Position numbers and translations under genes: made by a program
Notes under the pieces: generated by a model
What the model saw: the letters and a program-made list of their open reading frames with translations, nothing else
What the model was told of the DNA's origin: nothing
Database searches by the model: none
Part shown: one piece after another, positions 43,362-53,277 of the stretch
How positions within the stretch are numbered: the first letter of the stretch is position 1
How the letters are laid out: every line of letters starts with the position of its first letter
NCBI RefSeq assembly: GCF_030162935.1
Contig: NZ_JASAUZ010000074.1
Location: 62,001 to 126,000 of the forward strand
Length of the DNA stretch: 64,000 nucleotides
Source: Comamonas halotolerans
GTDB lineage: Bacteria > Pseudomonadota > Gammaproteobacteria > Burkholderiales > Burkholderiaceae_C
Direction: 5' to 3'

Positions 43362-44840
43362 ATGCTCCCAGCCTTTCACCTCTCGTTACGTCCTATCGCA
43401 TGGACAGCCACCATCAGCGCTGCACTGCTCACGATGGCTTGCGCACCTCGCCTGGGGCTATTGGAGCCAGACCCCGCCTTACCGGCCATGTGGCCTTCCA
43501 CTGCTCCTGGTACCACCTTTGCCGATGCACCCCTTGCCCAGTGGCAGACTGTGGTAACCGACCCCGTGTTGCAGCAATTGCTCAAGCAGGCCAGCACCCA
43601 CAACCACAATCTCCGCCAGGGACTGCTGCGCGCGCAAGAAGCCCGTACTGCATACGGCATTCAACGTGCAGAGCGTTTGCCAGCACTGGGCATCGGCAGT
43701 TCCCATTCGCGCGCCCGTGTTCCCGGTGACCTGAATGCCAGCGGACAATCAATGGTTGGCAGCGACCATGAGGTGTTTGTGGGCCTCAATAGCTGGGAAC
43801 TGGACTTGTGGGGCCGTGTACGCAACCTCAGCGAGGCGGCCTTGCAACAGTATCTGGCCACTGAAGCGGGCGTGCAGACAGCACGCCAGGGCCTGCTGGC
43901 TCAGGTGGCGCGCAGCTATCTGTCACTGCGCGAGATCGAAGACCGGATTGCTCTCACGCAGCGCACCGTGGATAGCCGCGCTGAAACATTGCGCATCTTT
44001 ACCCGACGCTACGAATTGGGAGCCTTGAGCAGGTACGCGCTGACTCAGGTGCAAAGTCTGCACAATCAGGCTCGCAGCATTGCCATCCAGCTAGAGCAAG
44101 AACGTGCACAGGCCATCCATGCGCTACAGCTGCTCACAGGCGCGGACATCAGCCAGCTACCGGCTCACGCACCTGACACTCAGGTTTTTGCAGCGGTTCC
44201 TGTGGGCCTGCCCTCCAGTCTTTTGAACCAGCGCCCCGACATTGTGGCCGCCGAGCACCAATTGAAGGCAGCGCACGCCAGCGTGGATGCTGCAAGAGCT
44301 GCATTCTTCCCACGCATTGCGCTCACGGGCAGTTGGGGCACCGGCAGCGCGCAACTCAGCGGTCTCTTTGAGTCGGGTAGCAAGGCATGGACTTTCATGC
44401 CGAGCATTTCTGTGCCAATTTTTGATGGCGGACTGCGCCAGTCCAATCTTGACCTGGCGGCAGTGCGCCAGAACATGGCCGTGGTCGAATACGAACGCAC
44501 CGTACAAACCGCTTTCCGTGAAGTGGCAGATGCATTGGCCGTGCGCCACAGCATGCAACAACAGGTGGAAGTTCAGCGCAGCAACCTGTCCGCTCTTCAA
44601 GAACGTGCGCGTCTTGCACAGCTGCGCTATGACAACGGCGCTTCGCCTTATCTGGATGTACTGGATGCCGAGCGCGAGCTGCTGGCAGCTGCACAACAGA
44701 TGGTGCAAGCAGCCTATGCATTGCAAGGTGCGCATGTCAGTGTTTACACGGCGATGGGAGGCGGCACCGATTTAGGCGTTACGCCAGAGCCAGACCTTCC
44801 TGCAACCACCGGACCTCGCGCAGCCCAGAACTTATCTTGA
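43362..44840 (+). CDS. NodT/OprM-family outer-membrane efflux channel
   Basis: This outer-membrane factor of about 492 residues (TolC-like) belongs to the lipoprotein NodT class. The signal peptide ends with lipobox LTMAC (Cys near residue 27 from this start). Two OEP repeats follow: HNHNLRQGLLRAQEARTAYG, SWELDLWGRVRNLSEAALQQY, LLNQRPDIVAAEHQLKAAHA, VPIFDGGLRQSNLDLAAVRQN and YDNGASPYLDVLDAEREL. A GTG at 43323 would lengthen the signal peptide; the ATG gives a more normal one. It supplies the outer-membrane exit for the HlyD-ABC system encoded next. Confidence 0.9.
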   Translation: MLPAFHLSLRPIAWTATISAALLTMACAPRLGLLEPDPALPAMWPSTAPGTTFADAPLAQWQTVVTDPVLQQLLKQASTHNHNLRQGLLRAQEARTAYGIQRAERLPALGIGSSHSRARVPGDLNASGQSMVGSDHEVFVGLNSWELDLWGRVRNLSEAALQQYLATEAGVQTARQGLLAQVARSYLSLREIEDRIALTQRTVDSRAETLRIFTRRYELGALSRYALTQVQSLHNQARSIAIQLEQERAQAIHALQLLTGADISQLPAHAPDTQVFAAVPVGLPSSLLNQRPDIVAAEHQLKAAHASVDAARAAFFPRIALTGSWGTGSAQLSGLFESGSKAWTFMPSISVPIFDGGLRQSNLDLAAVRQNMAVVEYERTVQTAFREVADALAVRHSMQQQVEVQRSNLSALQERARLAQLRYDNGASPYLDVLDAERELLAAAQQMVQAAYALQGAHVSVYTAMGGGTDLGVTPEPDLPATTGPRAAQNLS

Positions 44841-44853
44841 CCCCCTCCGCACC

Positions 44854-45930
44854 ATGCCTCAGAAAATCACAAAAAAAACGCTCACCTATCTGGCTGCCGC
44901 AGCCGCTGTCGCACTCGCAGCAAGCTATGCCTGGAAACAGTGGCAAACCAGTCATCTCAACGAAGGTTTGGTAGGTGGTAACGGACGCATTGAAGCCACC
45001 GAAGTAGACATTGCAACCAAACTAGGAGGACGTGTCGAAGAAATTCTGGTGCAGGAAGGTGCTTTTGTGAAAGCCGGTGAGCCCCTGGCACGAATGCAGA
45101 TTCACACCTTGCAGGCCCAGCACCAAGAAGCCGTGGCCGGTCAGGACCGTGCCGTGCACAACGTTGCGGCAGCCAAGGCTCAGGTTGCGCTGCGCCAAAG
45201 TGACCATGCAGCATCGCTTGCCATGGTGGCACTGCGTGAGGCCGAACTTGATGCTGCTCAGCGCCGCCTGGCTCGCTCAGAAACCTTGACCAAGGAAGGA
45301 GCCAGTTCTGCCCAGGAACTGGACGATGACCGTGCACGTGTACGAGGTGCGCAGGCTGCACTGAAAGCCGCACAAGCGCAAGCAGCTGCCGCTCAAGCTG
45401 CCATTGCAGCTGCACAGGCACAGGTCACGGGCTCGAACTCAGCCGTGGTTGCAGCACAAGCCACGGTCCAGCGCATTGCCGCAGAGTTGGACGACAGCAC
45501 CCTGGTTGCCCCTCGGGATGGCCGTGTTCAGTTTCGTCTTGCGCAACCTGGAGAAGTCCTGGGCGCTGGCGGCAAGGTGCTCAACGTGGTGGATCTGTCC
45601 GATGTCTATATGAGCTTCTTTTTGCCTGAAGCCATTGCTGGCCGCATGGCGTTGGGCGCTGAAGTGCGAATTGTCCTGGATGCTGCGCCAAGCTTTGTGA
45701 TTCCTGCCAAGATCTCATTTGTCTCAGCTACCGCTCAATTCACACCGAAGACAGTGGAAACAGCCAGCGAACGTCAAAAGCTGATGTTCCGCGTCAAGGC
45801 CCAGATTGATCCACAACTGCTGCAAAAACATCTGCAGCAGGTCAAAACCGGCCTGCCTGGTCAAGCCTGGGTTCTCGCAGAACCCGGAGCACAGTGGCCG
45901 GCACACCTGCAAGTGAAATTGCCGGAGTAA
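44854..45930 (+). CDS. HlyD/membrane-fusion protein of an ABC exporter
   Basis: This 358-residue periplasmic adaptor has one N-terminal membrane helix (about 10-28). The lipoyl half-motifs are [40 protein letters not shown] (in blocks) and [26 protein letters not shown] long Ala/Gln-rich coiled-coil (about 85-220) lies between them. It resembles E. coli YhiI/YbhG. It bridges the ABC permeases and the NodT-like channel and begins 13 bases after that gene. Confidence 0.92.
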   Translation: MPQKITKKTLTYLAAAAAVALAASYAWKQWQTSHLNEGLVGGNGRIEATEVDIATKLGGRVEEILVQEGAFVKAGEPLARMQIHTLQAQHQEAVAGQDRAVHNVAAAKAQVALRQSDHAASLAMVALREAELDAAQRRLARSETLTKEGASSAQELDDDRARVRGAQAALKAAQAQAAAAQAAIAAAQAQVTGSNSAVVAAQATVQRIAAELDDSTLVAPRDGRVQFRLAQPGEVLGAGGKVLNVVDLSDVYMSFFLPEAIAGRMALGAEVRIVLDAAPSFVIPAKISFVSATAQFTPKTVETASERQKLMFRVKAQIDPQLLQKHLQQVKTGLPGQAWVLAEPGAQWPAHLQVKLPE

Positions 45931-45934
45931 GACC

Positions 45935-48757
45935 ATGCCCGCAGACATGGCAAGCCGTGCGACGACTCCGGTAGCACGCATCCAGAACGTGCACCAACGC
46001 TATGGCGCCACAGAAGCGCTCAAAGGGCTCACTATCGACATTCCCGCTGGTGTCATGGTTGGCCTGATCGGGCCTGACGGCGTGGGCAAATCCAGCCTGC
46101 TGTCCTTGCTGTCTAGTGCGCGAGCCTTGCAAGAGGGTGAAATATGGGCTCTCGGCGGTGATATGCGCCTCAAAGCACACCGCGATGCGGTCTGTCCACG
46201 CATTGCCTATATGCCACAGGGCTTGGGGAAAAACCTCTATCCCACGCTCTCGGTCGAAGAGAATCTGCAGTTTTTTGCCCGCTTGTTTGGTCATGACGAA
46301 GCCGAACGCCGCACCCGCATCGATGACTTAACCCAGAGCACCGGCCTCAAAAATTTTTTGACCCGCCCGGCAGGCAAGCTCTCTGGTGGCATGAAGCAAA
46401 AGTTGGGACTGTGCTGTGCACTGATTCACGACCCGGACTTGCTGATTCTGGATGAACCTACCACGGGTGTTGACCCGCTGGCGCGTGCGCAGTTCTGGGA
46501 CCTGATCAACCGCATTCGCCGCACACGTCCACATATGAGCGTGGTGGTAGCCACGGCCTATATGGATGAGGCCCAGCGTTTTGACTGGCTGATTGCCATG
46601 GACGACGGCCAGATTCTTGCCACAGGCACGCCCGAGGAGCTGTTGACACGTACCAGCACACAGTCGCTGGAAGCGGCATTCATCCACCTGCTGCCCGAAA
46701 CCAAAAAGCAGGGGCACAGCGCAGTGCTGATTCCGCCTCTGCAAGTCAACGATGATGACATCGCCATTGAAGCGCAAGGCCTCACCATGCGCTTTGGTGA
46801 TTTTGTAGCCGTCGACCATGTGAGCTTCCGAATCCGGCGCGGAGAAATTTTCGGCTTCCTTGGCTCCAACGGCTGCGGCAAATCCACCACCATGAAGATG
46901 CTCACCGGATTGATGCCTGCCAGCGAGGGCACTGCCTGGTTGTTTGGCCAGGAAGTCAATCCGCATGACATCGCCACGCGCCGCCGCGTGGGCTATATGT
47001 CGCAGGCATTCTCACTCTATGGTGAGCTGACGGTGCAGCAAAACCTGGTGCTGCACGCGCAGTTGTTTCACGTTCCTGCTGCGCAGATCAATGCGCGCGT
47101 TGAGGCCATGCTGGAGCGTTTTGAACTGAAACACGAGCGCCACGATCTGCCCGACAAACTCCCCCTCGGTCTGCGCCAGCGCTTGTCACTGGCGGTGGCC
47201 ATGGTGCACAGCCCGGAACTGCTCATTCTGGATGAGCCCACCTCCGGTGTCGACCCTGTTGCGCGGGATCAGTTCTGGCGTCTCCTGATCGAACTTTCGC
47301 GCCGTGACAAGGTGACTATTTTTATCTCCACCCACTTCATGAACGAAGCAGAGCGCTGCGATCGCATGTCCATGATGCACGCAGGCAAAGTGCTGGACAG
47401 CGACACCCCTGCCAAGCTGGTTCAAAAACGCAGGGCAGCTTCGCTTGAGGAGGCATTTATTGGTTATCTGGTGGAAGCCTCGGGTGAAACTGCGCCTGAC
47501 CTTGACACTAAAAAAGTAGCCGTGCTTGAGCATGCGCCCAGCACTTCAACAACAGCCGAACCACAAGCGACCAATAGGCCAGCCACCACCGCCCCGGTGG
47601 AGGAGAGCTCCTGTTCTGTACATGCTGCACCGCGTTTCAGCCTGCAGCGCATGTGGAGCTATCTGTGGCGCGAGTCCCTGGAACTGCAACGCGACCCCGT
47701 GCGTGCCACATTGGCACTGGTGGGCTCGCTGGTGCTGATGGTGGTGATTGGCTTTGGCATCAGCATGGATGTGGAGGACTTGACCTTTGCCGTGCTCGAC
47801 CGAGATCAAAGCACGCTCAGCCAAAGTTATACGCAAGGCCTCTCAGGGTCACGCTACTTTATCGAGCAACCGCCGCTGACTTCGTACGAAGATCTGGACC
47901 AGCGCATGCGCGCAGGCAAGATCACTGTAGCAATCGAGATTCCTCCCAGCTTTGGCCGTGATGTGCTACGGGGCACCCCCACAGCCATTGGCGCCTGGTT
48001 TGACGGAGCCATGCCCACACGCGCAGAAACCGTCAAAGGCTATGTACAGGGCATTCACCAACATTGGTTAGCCCAGCAAGTACGTGAGCGTACAGGCTTG
48101 AATCTGACAAACGCAGTGAGCATTGAAACCCGCTTTCGCTACAACCCTGACGTCAAAAGCCTGCCTGCCATGGTGCCTGCAGTGATTCCGCTGCTACTCA
48201 TGATGCTGCCTGCCATGCTCACTGCCCTGGCTGTGGTGCGCGAGAAAGAGCTGGGCTCTATCGTGAACCTGTACGTGACGCCTGTGACGCGCATCGAGTT
48301 CTTGCTGGGCAAGCAACTACCTTATGTGGTGCTGGCCATGCTGAACTACGTGTTGATGTGCCTGATGGCTGTGCTGGTTTTCGATGTACCCATCACCGGC
48401 AGCGTGCTCACGCTGACGCTGGCGGCACTGCTTTTCAGCTTCATCGCCACTGGTATGGGCTTGCTGGCATCGGCTGTCACCCGCAGCCAGATTGCAGCCA
48501 TGTTCTTCGCCATGCTGGGCACCTTGATTCCTGCCACCCAGTTCTCAGGTTTGACCGACCCTGTCTCTTCTCTGGAAGGCGCTGGCCGCATTATTGGCGA
48601 GTACTACCCTGCCACCCATATGTTCACCATCAGTCGTGGTGTATTCAACAAGGCACTGGGTATGCAGGACTTGGCGGCATCTTTTGTGCCACTGCTTTTA
48701 GCCATCCCCATCATCATAGGCATCGCTGTATGGGCCTTACCCAAGCAGGAAAAATGA
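45935..48757 (+). CDS. RbbA-like ABC transporter with two ATPase domains and a permease domain
   Basis: This 940-residue fusion matches the YhiH/RbbA type. ATPase 1 (about 10-235) has Walker A GPDGVGKS, signature [10 protein letters not shown] and Walker [14 protein letters not shown]. ATPase 2 (about 270-500) has GSNGCGKS, a divergent signature [10 protein letters not shown], and [14 protein letters not shown] linker (about 520-570) leads to an ABC-2 permease with a first helix near 600, a large periplasmic loop and a membrane bundle (750-935). GGAG precedes the ATG. Drug or toxic-compound export is inferred from the TetR and NodT neighbours. A ribosome-linked role, proposed for E. coli RbbA, cannot be excluded. 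Confidence 0.9.
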   Translation: MPADMASRATTPVARIQNVHQRYGATEALKGLTIDIPAGVMVGLIGPDGVGKSSLLSLLSSARALQEGEIWALGGDMRLKAHRDAVCPRIAYMPQGLGKNLYPTLSVEENLQFFARLFGHDEAERRTRIDDLTQSTGLKNFLTRPAGKLSGGMKQKLGLCCALIHDPDLLILDEPTTGVDPLARAQFWDLINRIRRTRPHMSVVVATAYMDEAQRFDWLIAMDDGQILATGTPEELLTRTSTQSLEAAFIHLLPETKKQGHSAVLIPPLQVNDDDIAIEAQGLTMRFGDFVAVDHVSFRIRRGEIFGFLGSNGCGKSTTMKMLTGLMPASEGTAWLFGQEVNPHDIATRRRVGYMSQAFSLYGELTVQQNLVLHAQLFHVPAAQINARVEAMLERFELKHERHDLPDKLPLGLRQRLSLAVAMVHSPELLILDEPTSGVDPVARDQFWRLLIELSRRDKVTIFISTHFMNEAERCDRMSMMHAGKVLDSDTPAKLVQKRRAASLEEAFIGYLVEASGETAPDLDTKKVAVLEHAPSTSTTAEPQATNRPATTAPVEESSCSVHAAPRFSLQRMWSYLWRESLELQRDPVRATLALVGSLVLMVVIGFGISMDVEDLTFAVLDRDQSTLSQSYTQGLSGSRYFIEQPPLTSYEDLDQRMRAGKITVAIEIPPSFGRDVLRGTPTAIGAWFDGAMPTRAETVKGYVQGIHQHWLAQQVRERTGLNLTNAVSIETRFRYNPDVKSLPAMVPAVIPLLLMMLPAMLTALAVVREKELGSIVNLYVTPVTRIEFLLGKQLPYVVLAMLNYVLMCLMAVLVFDVPITGSVLTLTLAALLFSFIATGMGLLASAVTRSQIAAMFFAMLGTLIPATQFSGLTDPVSSLEGAGRIIGEYYPATHMFTISRGVFNKALGMQDLAASFVPLLLAIPIIIGIAVWALPKQEK

Positions 48758-48814
48758 AGATGTACGCCTTGTGTTGCAGCGCAACGCCAAGCACTTTCCC
48801 ACTGGAGACCTGCC

Positions 48815-49942
48815 ATGGGGCATAGCCTGAAAAACATCTGGCGCCTGGGCGTCAAAGAGCTGTGGAGTTTGTGGCGTGACCCAGTCATGCTCATTCTCAT
48901 CATCTACACCTTCACGCTATCGGTATATACCACCGCGTCTGCCATGCCGGAAACGCTGCATCACGCGCCGATTGCCATCGTTGATGAAGACCAGTCACCG
49001 CTGTCTACACGCATTGCCTCTGCCTTTTATCCACCCTACTTCATGCATCCGCAGATGCTGACTGTTCAGGATGTGGACCCCGGAATGGATGCTGGCATCT
49101 TCACCTTTGCGCTGACCATTCCCCCCGGATTCCAGCGCGATGTGCTGGCTGGCAAAAAAGTGGAGCTGCAGCTGAATGTGGATGCCACCCGCATGAGCCA
49201 GGCTTTTTCTGGCAATGGCTACATCCAGCAAATCGTGATGGCCGAGGTCAATGAATTCGCTCAACGCCACCGAGCAACACCCAGCGCTGCAGTGGATCTG
49301 GAAGTGCGCGCACGCTTTAATCCTTCGCTCAACAAGATGTGGTTTGGCGGTGTGATGCAAATCATCAACAACGTGACCATGCTCTCCATCATCCTCACGG
49401 GCGCTGCGCTGATTCGTGAACGTGAGCACGGAACAATCGAGCACTTGCTGGTAATGCCCGTCACTCCGACCGAAATCATGCTGGGCAAGGTCTGGTCCAT
49501 GGGCGCTGTGGTGCTTGTGGCTGCAGCGGTGTCTTTGAATCTCGTTGTACGCGGCCTTTTGCATGTACCGATTGAAGGCAGCATTGCACTGTTCATAGCA
49601 GGTGCCGCCCTGTGCCTGTTTGCTACCACTGCCATGGGCATCTTCATGGCCACTGTGGCGCGGTCCATGCCGCAGTTCGGCTTGTTGCTGGTGCTTACAT
49701 TGCTGCCACTGCAAATGCTTTCTGGAGGCACCACACCGCGCGAATCCATGCCACAACTGGTGCAAGACATCATGCTTGCGGCGCCGACCACCCACTTTGT
49801 CAGCCTGGCCCAGGCTATTTTGTACCGCGGCGCGGGCATGGATGTGGTGTGGCCCCAGTTTCTGGCGCTGTTTGTCATTGGTAGCGTACTTTTTGCGCTG
49901 TCGCTGGCAAGGTTCCGCAAGACCATCAGTTCCATGGCATAG
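48815..49942 (+). CDS. ABC-2 type permease (YhhJ-like)
   Basis: This 375-residue second permease has one N-terminal helix (about 22-45), a long periplasmic domain (50-170) and five helices toward the C-terminus. Family motifs are RIASAFYPPYF, LIREREHGTIEHLLVMPVTPTEIMLGK in two blocks, and LQMLSGGTTPRESMP. Together with the RbbA-like protein it would form the inner-membrane pore. GGAGA precedes the ATG. It is the last gene of the efflux operon. Confidence 0.92.
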   Translation: MGHSLKNIWRLGVKELWSLWRDPVMLILIIYTFTLSVYTTASAMPETLHHAPIAIVDEDQSPLSTRIASAFYPPYFMHPQMLTVQDVDPGMDAGIFTFALTIPPGFQRDVLAGKKVELQLNVDATRMSQAFSGNGYIQQIVMAEVNEFAQRHRATPSAAVDLEVRARFNPSLNKMWFGGVMQIINNVTMLSIILTGAALIREREHGTIEHLLVMPVTPTEIMLGKVWSMGAVVLVAAAVSLNLVVRGLLHVPIEGSIALFIAGAALCLFATTAMGIFMATVARSMPQFGLLLVLTLLPLQMLSGGTTPRESMPQLVQDIMLAAPTTHFVSLAQAILYRGAGMDVVWPQFLALFVIGSVLFALSLARFRKTISSMA

Positions 49943-50012
49943 CAAAACTGCCGAAATACCTGCCAAGGCAAGCATCTGGATTTAGAACTACAAAGACCGC
50001 CTGCACAAGCCT

Positions 50013-50107
50013 GCAAGCCGAAGCTTTGCAACTCAGACAAAGCACAACACCGCTGGCAGTACAGAGATCCGAGAAGGTGGGACAACGATGTATCAGGAGT
50101 GGTGTGC
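50013..50107. repeat. structured intergenic repeat, copy B
   Basis: This is a diverged copy of the element at 31396-31488. It shares the GCAA-C..GAA..-TTTGC hairpin with a compensating A-to-G and T-to-C change. It also shares the CAGACAA block, ACAACGATGTATCA against ACGACGTATCA, and GGTGTG against GGTTGTG. It carries about 30 extra bases in the middle, and the outer inverted-repeat arms are poorly preserved. Confidence 0.55.
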
Positions 50108-50121
50108 CCGGTAATCAGTGT

Positions 50122-52845
50122 TCAGTGTTTGCGTTGCAATATGTGCAACGACAACCATTTGTCCAGTTCAGCCCCCACAAACACCAATACCCCACCAAGA
50201 ATAACTTTGGTCCATTGCTCAGAATTGAGTGCTGCTGAGTCAAAAATGGCATGCATCAGTGGCCAGTGCACAAAAAGCATTTGCATCAGCAAGCACGCCA
50301 GCAGTGTCCACAGCACCATCCAGTTGCCATTCCATGCTGCCCCCCCCAGGGCGGGTGCGGCCACAAAACGGCAACTGAGCAAATAGAACACCTCGGCCAT
50401 CACAATCGTGGTCACGGCCATGGTGCGTGCTACTGCCACGTCCGTGCCTTGATTCAGCTCCCACAGGAACAGTCCAAGCGCTGCAGCCATCATCAGCACA
50501 GAAACCAGCACCACCCGCCACAGCAGCCCCGCCGTAAGCAAGGACTCCTGCGGCGAACGCGGTGGCCGCCGCATGATGCCCTGCTCTGCGGGCTCAAATG
50601 CCAGGGCGAGCCCCAAGGTGCAAGAGGTCACCATATTGATCCATAGCAACTGCGCCGCCGTCATCGGCAAAGTAAGTTGGAACAGGATGGCCGCAATGAC
50701 TACCAAGCCTTCGCCACCATTGGTGGGCAGCATAAAGAGGATGAACTTGCGAATATTGTCGTAGACGGCCCGCCCCTCGTGCACCGCAGCAGCGATGGTG
50801 GCAAAGTTGTCATCGGCCAGCACCACGTCCGAGGCTTCTTTGGCTGCTTCCGTGCCTTTGCAGCCCATGGACACACCCACGTCTGCGCACTTCAGTGCCG
50901 GCGCGTCATTCACGCCGTCACCTGTCATCGCCACCACTTGCCCATTTTGCTGCAAGGCCTGCACCAGACGCAGCTTGTGCTCCGGGCTGGCGCGCGCAAA
51001 CACGTCCACCTCCAGCGCCACACGCGCAAGCTCCTCTGCGCCCATCAGCTCCAGTTCCGCACCAGTGACAGCAGGTTTTTCCATGCCAATCGCCAGCTGA
51101 GCGCCAATGGCACGTGCCGTCTCGGCATGATCGCCTGTAATCATCTTGACGCGAATGCCTGCACCATGACACTGCGCCACGGCACGCACTGCTTCATCAC
51201 GGGGAGGATCCACAATGCCCACCAAAGCGAGCATCGTGAAGCCGTGTTGCACATCGGTATGCTCCAGGATTTCACCTGCACTACGCGCACGCTTGCACGC
51301 CATACCCAGCAGTCGCTGCCCGCGTGCGGCAATGTCGTTAGACATGCGGCGCCAAGTGTCCACGTCCAGGTTTCGCTCGCCCTCGGGGCCCCATTCGAAG
51401 GTACAGATATCGAGCATTTTTTCGGGTGCGCCCTTGGCAAAAATCCAGGGCTGCCCCTCGTCGTCGATGTGCGCCGTCGCCATGAAGCGATGCTGCGACT
51501 CAAATGGAATTGAGTCCTTGCGCGGCCAGGCCTGCACGATGGAAGCATGCTGCAAGGCTGCCTTGCCCCCCAGAACCAGCAATGCGCCTTCCGTCGGATC
51601 GCCCACCACACACCATTGCCCCTGCTCGTTGAGCACCATACGGGCATCGTTGCAAAGCATTCCGGCACGCAACGCCAACGCCAGCGCTTCATGGCGATTC
51701 GGATCTATGGGATTCTCATTCACCAGCAAGCTGCCTTCTGGCACATAGCCAGCCCCGGTCACTGTCACATCCAGCCCAGCACACACCACACGCTGCACGG
51801 TCATTTCATTGCGTGTGAGCGTACCCGTCTTGTCCGAACAAATCACGGTGACCGAACCCAGTGTCTCTACAGCAGGCAAACGGCGCACAATCGCGCGTTG
51901 TTTTGCCATGCGCTGCACGCCCAAAGCCAAGGTAATGGTCATGATGGCAGGCAAACCTTCAGGAATGGCCGAAGCTACCAGTGCCACAACCATCATGAAC
52001 ATTTCTGAAGCGGCGTGTCCCCTAAACCAGACGCCCAGCACAAAGGTCATTGCTGCAATCAACAAGATGACGAAGGCCAGCATGCGGCCAAACCGATCAA
52101 TCTGGCGCAGCAGTGGCGTTGTGCTGTGCGCTACATCTGCCAGCATGCGATCAATGCGACCAATCTCCGTTTCGCGCGCGGTGGCAACCACCACACCTGT
52201 AGCTTGACCGTATGAAACCAGCGTCCCTGCATAGGCCATCCCACATCGATCACCCATTGGCGTGTCTGCCTGCACCGCTGCAATGTTCTTCTCCACTGGC
52301 AGTGACTCACCTGTCAGTGTTGACTCATCACAACGCAATTCCTTGACTTGTATCAACCGAAGATCCGCAGGCACGCGATCTCCCGAAGCCAGCACCACCA
52401 AATCGCCTGGCACCAACCAAACGGCATCGATTTCCTGGCGTTGGCCGTCGCGCACGACCACAGCCTTCGGCGACAGCATGGCGCGAATGGCATCCAGGGC
52501 GGACTCCGCCTTGCCTTCCTGCACAAAACCAATAACCGCATTGACCACCACCGCGGCCAGCAGCACTCCCGTATCAATCCGGTGTCCGAGAAAGGCCGTC
52601 ACCACTGCGGCAGTCAGCATGACATACAGAAGTACGTTGTGAAACTGCAGCAGCAAACGCAGCCAAGGGCTGCGTCGGCGAACTGTCTGGAGTTGGTTAG
52701 GTCCGTATTGCGCCAAGCGCTGGTTCACCTGCTCTGCCGTCAAACCAGAGGGATTGACCTGCAGTTGTGTGAGCACAGCTTGAGCCGTTTGCGTGTGCCA
52801 ATCAGTAGCAGAGCAAGCTTGGGAGGATTCTGAACGTGGGTGCAT
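50122..52845 (-). CDS. P-type cation-transporting ATPase (P2-like)
   Basis: This 907-residue P-type ATPase has an N-terminal cation-ATPase domain (GLTAEQVNQRLAQYGPNQL), the actuator TLTGESLPVEKN, and M4 ASAIPEGLPAIMTITLALG. The phosphorylation motif is CSDKTGTLTRNEM, the hinge TGDGVNDAPALKCADVGVSMG, and it has a six-helix C-terminus. In M5 the cation ligands N and E of SERCA are kept (TNGGE), but M6 reads LLWINMVTSCT with Ser where SERCA has the ligand Asp. It belongs to a bacterial P2-like subgroup of uncertain ion specificity. AAGGAG lies 10 bases ahead of the start. It is monocistronic. Confidence 0.9.
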   Translation of the reverse strand: MHPRSESSQACSATDWHTQTAQAVLTQLQVNPSGLTAEQVNQRLAQYGPNQLQTVRRRSPWLRLLLQFHNVLLYVMLTAAVVTAFLGHRIDTGVLLAAVVVNAVIGFVQEGKAESALDAIRAMLSPKAVVVRDGQRQEIDAVWLVPGDLVVLASGDRVPADLRLIQVKELRCDESTLTGESLPVEKNIAAVQADTPMGDRCGMAYAGTLVSYGQATGVVVATARETEIGRIDRMLADVAHSTTPLLRQIDRFGRMLAFVILLIAAMTFVLGVWFRGHAASEMFMMVVALVASAIPEGLPAIMTITLALGVQRMAKQRAIVRRLPAVETLGSVTVICSDKTGTLTRNEMTVQRVVCAGLDVTVTGAGYVPEGSLLVNENPIDPNRHEALALALRAGMLCNDARMVLNEQGQWCVVGDPTEGALLVLGGKAALQHASIVQAWPRKDSIPFESQHRFMATAHIDDEGQPWIFAKGAPEKMLDICTFEWGPEGERNLDVDTWRRMSNDIAARGQRLLGMACKRARSAGEILEHTDVQHGFTMLALVGIVDPPRDEAVRAVAQCHGAGIRVKMITGDHAETARAIGAQLAIGMEKPAVTGAELELMGAEELARVALEVDVFARASPEHKLRLVQALQQNGQVVAMTGDGVNDAPALKCADVGVSMGCKGTEAAKEASDVVLADDNFATIAAAVHEGRAVYDNIRKFILFMLPTNGGEGLVVIAAILFQLTLPMTAAQLLWINMVTSCTLGLALAFEPAEQGIMRRPPRSPQESLLTAGLLWRVVLVSVLMMAAALGLFLWELNQGTDVAVARTMAVTTIVMAEVFYLLSCRFVAAPALGGAAWNGNWMVLWTLLACLLMQMLFVHWPLMHAIFDSAALNSEQWTKVILGGVLVFVGAELDKWLSLHILQRKH

Positions 52846-53277
52846 GCGGCATGGACTCCTTGTCCTGTCATGCTGTCACTATCACCACACTATGCAAGTG
52901 CTGCACGATTTCCTGTTCAGCCAAGTCTTGACACGCATCATGCTTCACCCCTAAAGCCATTCCCTGGGTACTCCACGCACCGCAACCACGCGATCACTAT
53001 CTATTCATTCACCATCTCTTATCAGGATTTCAGGAAGATTGGCTGGTGAAGAAGACGCGGAAATATTCAATGCGTGTGGTCAAGAAACATGAACAAGTTA
53101 GCATCTCTTAATTGGCTGTAGGGTCATTAATGCCATCGCTACACAAGAGGGAGGGCATCGCACAAAATCCAGCCCCATACGGAACAAACAGGCCGCATTC
53201 AGCGGCTTTTTTTGTTGGCTTGGCGCAGCAGCAGTTTGGCTGGATGCTGCGCTTTCAACTGGATTTGCAACGCGTCT
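52846..53277. other. leader/intergenic region before the LysP-like permease
   Basis: This stretch of 432 bases has no convincing gene. It contains a terminator-like hairpin (GCCGC/GCGGC with seven T, 53192-53213) 65 bases before the permease start. An imperfect ATGCC...GGCAT structure lies at 53129-53156. Regulation of lysP by premature termination is possible but unproven. Confidence 0.4.
53192..53213 (+). terminator. terminator-like hairpin in the lysP leader
   Basis: A five-bp GCCGC/GCGGC stem with an ATTCA loop is followed by TTTTTTT. The stem is short but GC-rich. Confidence 0.55.

Noticed and set aside
53071-53112. 13-codon frame with two Lys codons before the LysP-like permease, as a lysine attenuator leader
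   Set aside because: Only two Lys codons, and no convincing alternative pairing with the short hairpin at 53192-53213.
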